Assembly: GCA_964636895.1 (NCBI GenBank)
Contig: CAZWUW010000109.1
Location: 1 to 7,603, forward strand
DNA: 7,603 nucleotides
Source of the DNA: CAZWUW01 sp964636895
GTDB lineage: Bacteria; Bacillota; Thermincolia; Thermincolales; CAZWUW01
Direction of reading: 5' to 3'
A program made the translations under genes and the position numbers. Of this stretch, positions 1-5,712 are shown piece by piece; positions within the stretch are counted from its first letter, which is position 1, and the number at the start of each line of letters is the position of its first letter. The notes below the pieces were generated by a model that was not told the DNA's origin, searched no databases, and saw only the letters and a list, made by a program, of their open reading frames with translations.

Positions 1-1
1 C

Positions 2-700
2 ACTGAAATCAGAGAATTGGAACGGATGCGCACCGAGTTTGTCGCTAATGTGTCCCATGAACTCCGCACACCGTTGACATCCATTAAAGGTTTTGTGGAA
101 ACTTTGCTGGATGGAGCGGTTGAAGATCAAATGTTGGCCCGGCACTTCCTGGATATTATCAACGAAGAAAGTGAGCGTTTGTCCCGGTTGATAAACGATC
201 TGCTCAGTTTGTCCCGGCTCGAGGATAAAAATGCCAGTATCAACAAAAATCCTGTTGAACTGGCAAAGGTAATCAGCAATATTATTTCTATGCTGCAGCC
301 TCAGATGAAAGAAAAAAATATCGTGTTGGCAACAGACATCGCCGGCAACCTGCCGGTTATTGAGGCAGATAAGGATATGATGGGGCAATTGTTGATTAAT
401 CTGTTGGACAATGCCATCAAATATACCCCGGCTGGCGGAAGAATCAGCGTAGAGGCGAAACCGTCCATGCTGGGTGTTAAGGTCATTGTAAGTGATACAG
501 GCATTGGCATTCCTGAGGAAAGCCTGCCCAGGTTATTTGAACGTTTTTACCGGGTGGACAAAGCCCGGTCCCGGGATATGGGTGGTACCGGGCTTGGACT
601 GGCTATCGTCAAACACATCCTGGAAGTGCATGGCGGCAGTATCGAAGTTAGGAGCACGCTGGGCGGAGGGACGGCGTTTACGTTTTATTTACCGGCGTGA
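2..700 (+). CDS. Sensor histidine kinase, PhoR/WalK-like, 3' part (5' end outside window)
   Basis: C-terminal catalytic part of a membrane sensor kinase of a two-component system. It autophosphorylates a histidine and passes the phosphate to a response regulator, probably encoded upstream outside the window. The frame is open from the window edge, so the TTG at 17 is not the true start. Visible motifs in order: H-box VSHELRTPL with the phospho-accepting His codon at 56-58; N-box LLINLLDNAIKYTP near 385-430; G1 box DTGIGIP near 495-515; F-box LFERFYRVDKARSR near 533-575; G2 box GGTGLGLAIVKHI near 580-620. The run-in ERMRTEFVANVSHELRTPL and the following SIKGF are typical of PhoR/WalK kinases; the specific signal (phosphate or cell wall) cannot be told without the sensor domain. 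The reading frame appears intact to its TGA stop. A hairpin terminator starts at the stop codon, so this gene probably ends its operon. Family call is secure; subfamily is moderate. Confidence 0.95.
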   Translation, partial: TEIRELERMRTEFVANVSHELRTPLTSIKGFVETLLDGAVEDQMLARHFLDIINEESERLSRLINDLLSLSRLEDKNASINKNPVELAKVISNIISMLQPQMKEKNIVLATDIAGNLPVIEADKDMMGQLLINLLDNAIKYTPAGGRISVEAKPSMLGVKVIVSDTGIGIPEESLPRLFERFYRVDKARSRDMGGTGLGLAIVKHILEVHGGSIEVRSTLGGGTAFTFYLPA

Positions 701-725
701 AACAGCCAATGTTTTGGCTGTTTTT
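701..725 (+). terminator. Intrinsic terminator of the histidine kinase gene
   Basis: Perfect 9-bp inverted repeat AACAGCCAA (701-709) / TTGGCTGTT (714-722) with loop TGTT, followed by further T (723-725). It begins directly after the TGA stop. Read on the other strand the hairpin is followed by TTTCACG, so it is at best a weak terminator for the convergent cytochrome gene, which ends 17 bases away. Confidence 0.8.
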
Positions 726-741
726 GCTGTGTTTTGCTGCT

Positions 742-2103
742 TTATTTTTTGGCCGGTATTTTGGTTACAATGACTTTTTTGTTTGCTTTTTTCTCTTCGG
801 GGGGGATGTCCTTTGCGGTCAAAAACAGGTCGGCGTTACCGTGGCAGCTGTTACAGTCCCTGCTTTGGGGCGGGGTTCTCTGAATAGTATGCGGGGTTGC
901 ATATTTCCATGTCGGCAGGGCGTCAAAGTTGGATAAAATATTATCACCGTAGAATTTAAAGGTATCCCTGGTTACCGGCACATGTCTTACAACTACGTAA
1001 TCATAAGGCCGGCCTTTGGTTTTGGCCGGGTTGCGGCCTATTTTGAAGCTAAACTCCGACTTGGTGGTCTTAAAATAGGGCAGGCCCTTTTTATCCACGC
1101 CTACGTGACAGCCGTAACAATTGTTATAAGCCTGAGCGTGACAGACCTGACACTGTAATTGCGGCCTGCCGGTTTGGATGCCGGCATGTATGGAATGGGC
1201 AGCCACAGCGTTAAAATTATTATTTTTCACATGGCAACCTTCACACCTGGGGGCGTCTTTATTTTCATACCTGTGCCGCAGAGAAGGCGCAGTACTATGC
1301 GGCCAAAGACCCTTATGGCAATCGGCGCACTCCATGCCTTGCGGCAGCCTGTGTACATCGGGCTGCAAATTCAGCTCCGGGTATTCGTCGAAGGCTAGGC
1401 CCAGGTATTCTTTTTCCACCCGGCTGCCATGGCAGGCGGTGCAGTTTTGCGTCGTTTTGGGTGTTTTATAAAAGTTATGCCCGTCTACAAACCCGCCTCC
1501 CGCTGTTGCCGGCCTGCTGATATGGCATTCGCCGCAGGTCTGGACATGGCAGGTGCTGCAATTGGTTTTCAGGCCTTTTTCCAGCAAGTCCATTTTTTGC
1601 GGATTGGCCCGGGGTAAGATAACCCCGGTTTTAGTGCTGACAATGCCGTTATTGTTATAATGAAGCGTATTGGGAAAATGCTCGGCAATTTTGGCGTGGC
1701 ATTTGGCGCATTTTGCATTTTCGCCGGCGGAGGGCTTGGCTACCATGTTTTGGTGAGCCGTTTTCCGGTCGTTGCCGGCAGAACCGGCATGGCATTCCAT
1801 ACAGCTCATTTTGCCGTGGGTGGTTTGCAGGAAAGAATTATGTACAAATACTTTTTGTTTTTCCTCCAACGGAGGAAGTGTTCCGCCTCAGCCCTCACCG
1901 GAGCTCTCTGCGGATATGACCTCGAACGGCAGGGGATTGGCTTTTAAATCGGCGGCAAGTTTTTCTTTGCTGGTATGGCAGTTAATGCAGTTTTGACTGT
2001 CACTGTCGGCCGCTTCATTGTCAATTATGCTACAGCCGGCAATAGCTGCTAGTGCCACGATGCAAACTATGGCAAATAACAGTTTTTTAACTGACAAGTG
2101 CAA
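742..2103 (-). CDS. Undecahaem cytochrome c lipoprotein with predicted selenocysteine at an in-frame TGA
   Basis: Exported multihaem c-type cytochrome, predicted anchored by lipid on the outer face of the cytoplasmic membrane and acting in electron transfer or as a redox enzyme. Reading through one in-frame TGA (1890-1888) gives 453 residues. Residues 1-24 are a lipoprotein signal (LSVKKLLF, hydrophobic core, lipobox IAGC with Cys24). Eleven CXXCH haem motifs lie near residues 39, 101, 132, 182, 190, 221, 259, 287, 318, 329 and 417. The TGA is residue 72, in the context SSGEG-U-GGTLPP. A haem-free stretch (about 334-416) precedes the last haem. Start is TTG at 2103, with GGAAGGTG 7 bases upstream and an in-frame stop just before it. 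The part after the TGA has no signal peptide and no credible restart site, so it could not be exported alone; both parts share one frame. I infer selenocysteine insertion because a SECIS-like hairpin follows; a nonsense mutation or sequencing error is the alternative. I do not recognise the specific family or its substrate. Confidence 0.85.
1861..1890 (-). promoter_or_regulatory. Candidate bacterial SECIS element with UGA codon
   Basis: On the minus strand the TGA (1890-1888) is followed by 10 bases and then a perfect 7-bp stem TTCCTCC (1877-1871) / GGAGGAA (1867-1861) closing a GTT loop (1870-1868). The loop starts with G, 17 bases lie between the UGA and the loop. As I recall them, bacterial SECIS rules call for a short stem, a G among the first two loop bases and about 16-37 bases from UGA to loop; this fits. 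The 3' arm is also Shine-Dalgarno-like, but it is locked in the stem and no start codon follows at useful spacing, so an internal restart is unlikely. Confidence 0.6.
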
Positions 2104-2110
2104 TTTTCGT

Positions 2111-2118
2111 CACCTTCC
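2111..2118 (-). promoter_or_regulatory. Ribosome binding site deciding the TTG start of the cytochrome
   Basis: Minus-strand GGAAGGTG lies 7 bases before TTG at 2103. The next in-frame TTG (2097) would be 13 bases away, and an in-frame TGA lies just upstream of 2103, so 2103 is the best start and keeps the full signal peptide. Confidence 0.65.
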
Positions 2119-2126
2119 TTTTGCAG

Positions 2127-2154
2127 ATTATTTGACTGCTATTCATATTGTCAA
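2127..2154 (-). promoter_or_regulatory. Probable promoter of the cytochrome gene
   Basis: On the minus strand a consensus -35 TTGACA (2154-2149) is separated by 16 bases from AATAAT (2132-2127), which matches TATAAT at five of six positions. It lies between the terminator of the upstream regulator gene and the cytochrome start, so the cytochrome is likely transcribed on its own. The arms TTGAC (plus 2132-2136) and GTCAA (2150-2154) form an inverted repeat across the spacer that might be an operator. Confidence 0.6.
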
Positions 2155-2189
2155 TTCTACAATGGGGAAGGCAATTCCTTCTATACTAA

Positions 2190-2230
2190 GTAAAATTAAA
2201 AAGACCCGCGAAGGTATGCGAAGGTCTTCT
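2190..2230 (-). terminator. Intrinsic terminator after the XRE regulator gene
   Basis: AAGACC (plus 2201-2206) pairs with GGTCTT (2223-2228), with an inner CGC/GCG pairing. On the minus strand the hairpin is followed by TTTAATTTTAC. The hairpin also contains a 10-base-period direct repeat, GCGAAGGT at 2208-2215 and 2218-2225. It lies 8 or more bases past the XRE stop, which separates that gene from the cytochrome. Confidence 0.65.
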
Positions 2231-2238
2231 TAAAAAAG

Positions 2239-2844
2239 TTAGATAATTGGTTTTTTTAACATGTTAATAAAGTTTAAGGTTAGTTTGAGCTGTTCTTCAT
2301 CCAGCGTACACATTGAGCTGATTACGGCCTGAACCTTGGGGTCGGATAGCAGGCTGCGCAGTTCGGGACTAATGCTGCTTACAGCGGCTTCTATCTCTTC
2401 CTGGTCGAGCAGCAGGTAGCAGACGGAAACACCCAGGGCGTCACTTAATTTTTCCAGTGTTTTCAGTGAAGCGTTTACCTGGCCTAATTCTAATTGGGCC
2501 ACCAGGCCGGGGGATAAGCTGGCCCTGGCGGCCAGTTCTTTTTGGGAAAGGCTCTTAAGTTTACGGATATACTGTAATTTTTTTGATTGCATACCGGTCT
2601 TGCGATTATTATGGATGAATATACTGACTGGGACATCCAGGATGTCGGCAAGGGTGCGCAGGGTTTCCACAGAAGGGGAAGCAGTTCCACGCTCCAACTC
2701 GCTTAAGTAAGTAAAGGAGAGCTCCGACATTGCGCCTAGCTGTTTTAGGCTGAGTCCCTTCTCTTCCCGCAAAGCGCGTAATTTATCGCCCAGACCGCTA
2801 GTTGCCGAAACGGTTTCATCTTTATTTTTTCTTGGCCTGGCCAT
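2239..2844 (-). CDS. Transcriptional regulator with two XRE-family helix-turn-helix domains
   Basis: 201-residue cytoplasmic DNA-binding protein. Two XRE/Cro-CI HTH domains lie in tandem: about residues 20-75 (GLSLKQLGAMSELSFTYLSE then LERGTASPS) and about 85-148 (SLSQKELAARASLSPGLVAQ then LELGQVNAS). A charged N-terminal tail (MARPRKNKDE) precedes the first, and a helical C-terminal part (SPELRSLLSDPKVQAVISSM...LNFINMLKK) follows; no cupin, peptidase or membrane domain is present. The tail resembles clostridial XRE proteins often linked to developmental or stress control, which is family-level recollection only. Start ATG at 2844 has AAAGGGGTG 5 bases upstream. It has a strong promoter with a palindrome over the -10 box, suggesting autoregulation. 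The gene lies upstream of the cytochrome on the same strand and is divergent from arsR. Its target and signal are unknown; control of the cytochrome is possible but unsupported beyond adjacency. Confidence 0.9.
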   Translation of the reverse strand: MARPRKNKDETVSATSGLGDKLRALREEKGLSLKQLGAMSELSFTYLSELERGTASPSVETLRTLADILDVPVSIFIHNNRKTGMQSKKLQYIRKLKSLSQKELAARASLSPGLVAQLELGQVNASLKTLEKLSDALGVSVCYLLLDQEEIEAAVSSISPELRSLLSDPKVQAVISSMCTLDEEQLKLTLNFINMLKKPII

Positions 2845-2863
2845 TTTTTCACCCCTTTTCTAT

Positions 2864-2898
2864 AATGTTAATTATAACATTCTGCAGCTATAAATCAA
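2864..2898 (-). promoter_or_regulatory. Promoter of the XRE gene with palindromic operator over the -10 box
   Basis: On the minus strand TTGATT (2898-2893), 16-base spacer, then perfect TATAAT (2876-2871). The -10 box sits inside a perfect inverted repeat, AATGTTA (plus 2864-2870), 4-base spacer, TAACATT (2875-2881). A repressor bound there would block the promoter; the XRE protein itself is the obvious candidate. The promoter is strong on sequence; the operator role is inferred. Confidence 0.65.
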
Positions 2899-3030
2899 TC
2901 GTGGTGATAAGTATTGACCCTGGATAGAATATGATTTGACGCTAATCAGCGCTTATGTTGAGGGACGCAAACAATTGGCGGGGCGAATTGCTTGCTCCGT
3001 CTTCTTAACTGTTTTTTAACAATATGGTGG
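2899..3030. other. Divergent intergenic stretch with an imperfect inverted repeat
   Basis: Non-coding part of the 270-base gap between the divergent XRE and arsR genes. I see no RNA gene or small ORF with a ribosome binding site. The most structured part is GCAAACAATT (2967-2976) against AATTGCTTGC (2986-2995), pairing at nine of ten positions around a G-rich 9-base spacer and extendable by GGA/TCC with one bulge. A T-run begins about 13 bases later, too far for a classical terminator. Confidence 0.4.
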
Positions 3031-3059
3031 TTGTATTTTATAAATAAAAGGAATATAAT
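3031..3059 (+). promoter_or_regulatory. Promoter of the ars operon
   Basis: TTGTAT (3031-3036), 17-base spacer, perfect TATAAT (3054-3059). Expected transcription start near 3066, about 50 bases before arsR. No other credible promoter is seen before the later ars genes, so the four genes are probably one transcript. Confidence 0.75.
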
Positions 3060-3060
3060 T

Positions 3061-3086
3061 TTCATATAAACAAACTTAAATATGTT
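3061..3086 (+). promoter_or_regulatory. Candidate ArsR operator
   Basis: Imperfect inverted repeat with CATAT (3063-3067) and ATATG (3080-3084), 12 bases apart, flanked by matching T/A bases. It overlaps the expected transcription start. AT-rich interrupted palindromes at or just after the -10 box are the usual binding sites of ArsR/SmtB repressors; the exact site here is inferred. Confidence 0.45.
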
Positions 3087-3114
3087 AATTATGGAGGTGG
3101 AATTTTTATAATTG

Positions 3115-3504
3115 ATGAAAAAGGTAGCGGAGTTTTATAAGGCATTGGGTGATGAAACCAGGTTAAAAATTCTTCAGATGCTTGCGGAACAGGAAATGTG
3201 TGTGTGTGAAATCCTTGACCGGCTGGATATTTCGCAGCCGGCAGTTTCCCACCACCTGAAAATTCTGAAACGGGCTGAGTTGGTAAAAGACAGCCGGGAG
3301 GGTAAATGGATATACTATGCGCTTAATAACAGTGTTTTTCGAGAGGTTTTTCAGGACGATGCTGCAGAATTAGTGGCCAGCTATGCCGCACCCATCAAAC
3401 GGAAACTGGAAAAAACCCGGCCTTCACCGGTAAGAACCGATCCGGCGCTGTGTGAAAAACTTATCGCCAAACAAAAGGAGGATGTTTCAAGTGGTGGAGA
3501 TTAA
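3115..3504 (+). CDS. arsR: Arsenite-responsive repressor ArsR
   Basis: 129-residue winged-helix repressor of the ArsR/SmtB family, predicted to hold the ars promoter off until As(III) or Sb(III) binds. N-terminal helix FYKALGDETRLKILQML; metalloid-site helix with CVC at Cys29 and Cys31; recognition HTH ISQPAVSHHLKILKRAELV; wing DSREGKWIYYAL near residues 60-71. The EMCVCE motif matches the As(III)-sensing group, but the third Cys of the E. coli CXCX2C arrangement is absent; a further Cys (113) lies in the C-terminal tail. TTG at 3112 directly precedes ATG at 3115. GGAGGTGG (3093-3100) is rather far from both (11 or 14 bases), so either may be used; an in-frame TAA at 3109 excludes anything earlier. 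Its end overlaps the arsD start by 14 bases, implying translational coupling. First gene of the ars operon. Confidence 0.95.
   Translation: MKKVAEFYKALGDETRLKILQMLAEQEMCVCEILDRLDISQPAVSHHLKILKRAELVKDSREGKWIYYALNNSVFREVFQDDAAELVASYAAPIKRKLEKTRPSPVRTDPALCEKLIAKQKEDVSSGGD
3476..3481 (+). promoter_or_regulatory. Ribosome binding site deciding the GTG start of arsD
   Basis: AGGAGG at 3476-3481 abuts ATG 3482 with no spacer, which excludes that ATG as an efficient start. It is 9 bases from GTG at 3491, the usual spacing. Starting there also puts the three ArsD cysteines exactly at positions 12, 13 and 18. Confidence 0.75.
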
Positions 3505-3799
3505 AATTTTTGATCCCCCGATGTGTTGTTCGACAGGAATCTGTGGGCCTTCCATTGACCCGGCGTTGATTACTGTGAATGAGCTGATCACCCTGATTGA
3601 GCGTGCATATGCCGGCCAGGCAACTATCAGCAGGCATATGCTGGGCAAGGACATTGTGGCTTTTGCCGGCAACATTAAAATTGTAGACCTGATCAACAGT
3701 GAGGGAACGGGTGTTTTGCCGCTGGTTACGGTGAATGGCGAAATTATTAAAACAAAGGGATATCCCACTATAGATGATATAAAACCTTTTTTGGGTTAA
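3491..3799 (+). CDS. arsD: Arsenic metallochaperone ArsD
   Basis: 102-residue cytosolic chaperone that binds As(III) and passes it to the ArsA ATPase, raising its affinity; ArsD is also a weak ars repressor in some systems. The hallmark MCCSTGICGPS is present. With the GTG start at 3491 the cysteines fall at 12, 13 and 18, matching the numbering known for E. coli ArsD and supporting this start over ATG 3482 or 3452. The thioredoxin-like fold pattern follows: DPALITVNELITLIERA, then VLPLVTVNGEIIKTKGYPT and the C-terminal DDIKPFLG. It lacks the C-terminal vicinal Cys pairs of E. coli ArsD, which are not needed for chaperone activity. It overlaps arsR by 14 bases and is followed after 13 bases by arsA, its partner. 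Confidence 0.95.
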   Translation: MVEIKIFDPPMCCSTGICGPSIDPALITVNELITLIERAYAGQATISRHMLGKDIVAFAGNIKIVDLINSEGTGVLPLVTVNGEIIKTKGYPTIDDIKPFLG

Positions 3800-3812
3800 A
3801 GGAGTTACTGTG

Positions 3813-5696
3813 ATGAGTCAAAAAACCAGGTATTATTTTTTTTCCGGCAAGGGCGGCGTGGGTAAAACCTCAATGGCTTCGGCTACGGCGGTGCACTTTG
3901 CGGACAGCGGTTTTAAAACGTTGATTGTCACTACTGACCCGGCCTCCAATTTGGCGGATGTATTTGAGCAGGAAATAGGCCATCGGGTGACGCCCGTTAA
4001 CAATATGTCAAACCTGTGGGCGATGGAGATTGACCCCATCAAGGCGACCCAGGAATATAAAGAAAAGGCGCTGGCCCCTTACCGTGAAATATTTCCTGAA
4101 AATATTGTGGCGGTTATGGAAGAGCAGTTGAATTCACCTTGCACAGAGGAAATGGCGGCTTTCGATAAGTTTGTGGATTTTATTGACCATCCTGATTATG
4201 ATGTGGTAGTCTTTGACACTGCCCCTACAGGTCATACCGTAAGATTACTGGAATTACCGGTGGACTGGTCCCGGCATATTACCGCAAGTAAGGCCGGCAG
4301 CGGCCAGACTTGCCTGGGACCGGTACAGACTTTACAGGACGCTAAAGCCAGGTACGACCGGGCTATTGCCATCCTGCAAAACCCGGCCTGTACCACTTTT
4401 ATTTTTGTCGTACAGCCGGAAGCCACGCCAGTTAAGGAAACTGTTCGTTCCATTAATGAATTGCAAAACATAAAAATATGCTCCAACCAGTTAATTATTA
4501 ACGGCATCCTGCCGCCGGAAGTTTGTCATGTGCCGTTTTTTCAGCGGCGCCGGGAAATGCAGGAAAAGTATCTGACAGAAATCGGTGAAAAGCTGTCGTT
4601 GCCGGCGAAGAAAATATATTTATTAAACGTCGAGATCCAAGGCCTGCCTTTTTTGCGGTTAGTTGCTAATAATCTCTGGAAAGACGGGCAAAGCCGGATT
4701 AACACTGGGGCTGATGAAGTTCCGGAATATGATACCGGAGCGCCAGAAGCTGGGGAGGCGGCAGAACATGGGGAGGCGGCAGAACATAGGGAGGCGGAAG
4801 TTGCAAAGGCTATGGCAGCCTTTTTGCCTAAAGCTGGTAAACCCAGAGCCATTTTTTTTGCCGGCAAAGGGGGTGTGGGCAAGACCTCTTTATCTTGTAT
4901 CACAGCTGTATGGTTGGCCGGCCAGGGGATGAAGACTTTATTGCTTACCACGGATCCGGCTGCTCATATCGGTGAAGTTTTAGGTCAGCAGGTGACAGGT
5001 GAACCTGCCGGGATTAAAGAAGTGCGCAATCTTTGGGCTGCTAAAATCGATCCCAAAATGGCGGCTGATGAGTACCGGGAGAGGATTTTGACGGCAGCAG
5101 CCGGGGTTCATTCTCCGGAAACACTGGAAGTTATGCGGGAACAATTGGACTCCCCCTGTACCGAGGAAATGGCGACATTTAATAAATTTCTTGATTATAT
5201 CCTGTTGGAAGGCTATGATTGTATGGTTTTTGACACGGCACCTACGGGGCACACCCTGCGGTTACTGGAGCTACCTATTGACTGGAGCAAACAACTGGAA
5301 TTGAAGGTTGCCCTGTCACCGGAGGGGGAATTGCTGGACAAACAAGCTTATGACAGGTACTGCAGCGTTATAGATATTATGAGGGATAAGGACAGGACTA
5401 CCTTCAGTTTTGTTGTTTACCCGGAAAACACGCCGGTTATGGAGGCCTACAGGGCTGTTGCGGAGTTGAAAACGGCAGGCATCGAAACTCAGGTGGTGAT
5501 AGCAAACATGGTGCTGCCGCGGGAACACTGCAGCAATGATTTTTTCAGAAAGCGCAGGGCAATGCAGGATAGGCATCTGAAATCTTTAAGGGATAAGTTT
5601 TCTGCAGCTATCATTGAAATGCCAATGTTGGACAAGGAAATTTTAGGGCTTCAAATAGTAAGTGAGGCTGCACGGTTATTGTTTAAAAACAATTAA
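3813..5696 (+). CDS. arsA: Arsenite-activated pump ATPase ArsA
   Basis: 627-residue cytosolic ATPase that takes As(III) from ArsD and energises an arsenite efflux carrier in the membrane. It has the normal two-half structure. N half: P-loop GKGGVGKTS at residues 12-20 and DTAPTGHT at 135-142. C half: P-loop GKGGVGKTS at 351-359 and DTAPTGHT at 474-481. Metalloid-site cysteines are visible as SPCTEEM Cys110, TCLGP Cys167 and SPCTEEM Cys449, corresponding to E. coli Cys113, Cys172 and Cys422. The inter-half linker (about 295-345) is Ala/Glu-rich and contains a tandem 18-bp repeat. ATG at 3813 follows AAAGGAG by 8 bases; GTG at 3810 is less well spaced. acr3 starts 16 bases after the stop. In well-studied systems ArsA couples to ArsB, whereas here the carrier is Acr3. 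Full length, no sign of damage. Confidence 0.97.
   Translation: MSQKTRYYFFSGKGGVGKTSMASATAVHFADSGFKTLIVTTDPASNLADVFEQEIGHRVTPVNNMSNLWAMEIDPIKATQEYKEKALAPYREIFPENIVAVMEEQLNSPCTEEMAAFDKFVDFIDHPDYDVVVFDTAPTGHTVRLLELPVDWSRHITASKAGSGQTCLGPVQTLQDAKARYDRAIAILQNPACTTFIFVVQPEATPVKETVRSINELQNIKICSNQLIINGILPPEVCHVPFFQRRREMQEKYLTEIGEKLSLPAKKIYLLNVEIQGLPFLRLVANNLWKDGQSRINTGADEVPEYDTGAPEAGEAAEHGEAAEHREAEVAKAMAAFLPKAGKPRAIFFAGKGGVGKTSLSCITAVWLAGQGMKTLLLTTDPAAHIGEVLGQQVTGEPAGIKEVRNLWAAKIDPKMAADEYRERILTAAAGVHSPETLEVMREQLDSPCTEEMATFNKFLDYILLEGYDCMVFDTAPTGHTLRLLELPIDWSKQLELKVALSPEGELLDKQAYDRYCSVIDIMRDKDRTTFSFVVYPENTPVMEAYRAVAELKTAGIETQVVIANMVLPREHCSNDFFRKRRAMQDRHLKSLRDKFSAAIIEMPMLDKEILGLQIVSEAARLLFKNN
4752..4797 (+). 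repeat. 18-bp tandem repeat in the ArsA linker
   Basis: Two identical 18-base units (4752-4769 and 4770-4787) plus a partial third (4788-4797, with G to A at its first base). In frame each unit encodes GEAAEH, giving GEAAEHGEAAEHREAE. The perfect identity of the two units points to recent slippage duplication. It lies in the flexible linker between the two ATPase halves, so length change is probably tolerated. Confidence 0.85.
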
Positions 5697-5712
5697 ATGG
5701 GAGGTGTATTTT

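Noticed and set aside
742..1869. A separate 375-residue cytochrome starting at TTG 1869
   Set aside because: The TTG is in the loop region of the hairpin with no ribosome binding site upstream, and the product would have no signal peptide, which c-type haem attachment requires.
1888..2103. A separate 71-residue monohaem lipoprotein gene
   Set aside because: It ends at the TGA in the same frame as the multihaem part, which itself lacks any export signal. One gene with a recoded TGA explains both parts better.
742..2103. Cytochrome as a pseudogene with a nonsense mutation
   Set aside because: No other stop or frameshift is present, all eleven haem motifs are intact, and a SECIS-like hairpin follows the TGA. 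Not fully excluded without homologues.
2208..2225. Short direct repeat GCGAAGGT as a CRISPR or element end
   Set aside because: Only two 8-base copies, 2 bases apart, inside a terminator hairpin; no further units or spacers.
2914..2941. TTGACC and TTGACG as -35 boxes of another plus-strand promoter
   Set aside because: No -10-like hexamer lies 16-18 bases downstream of either; a much better promoter is at 3031-3059.
3452..3490. Upstream starts for arsD (ATG 3452 or ATG 3482)
   Set aside because: ATG 3452 has no ribosome binding site and ATG 3482 touches it; GTG 3491 has normal spacing and gives the canonical Cys12/13/18 numbering.
4541..4951. 136-residue and other antisense frames inside arsA and the cytochrome
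   Set aside because: Low-complexity shadows of the real genes in the opposite frame, with no start signals or recognisable domains.
5662..5712. Upstream GTG start for acr3
   Set aside because: It lies inside arsA without a ribosome binding site and adds non-membrane residues, while ATG 5713 has GGGAGGTG at 6 bases.
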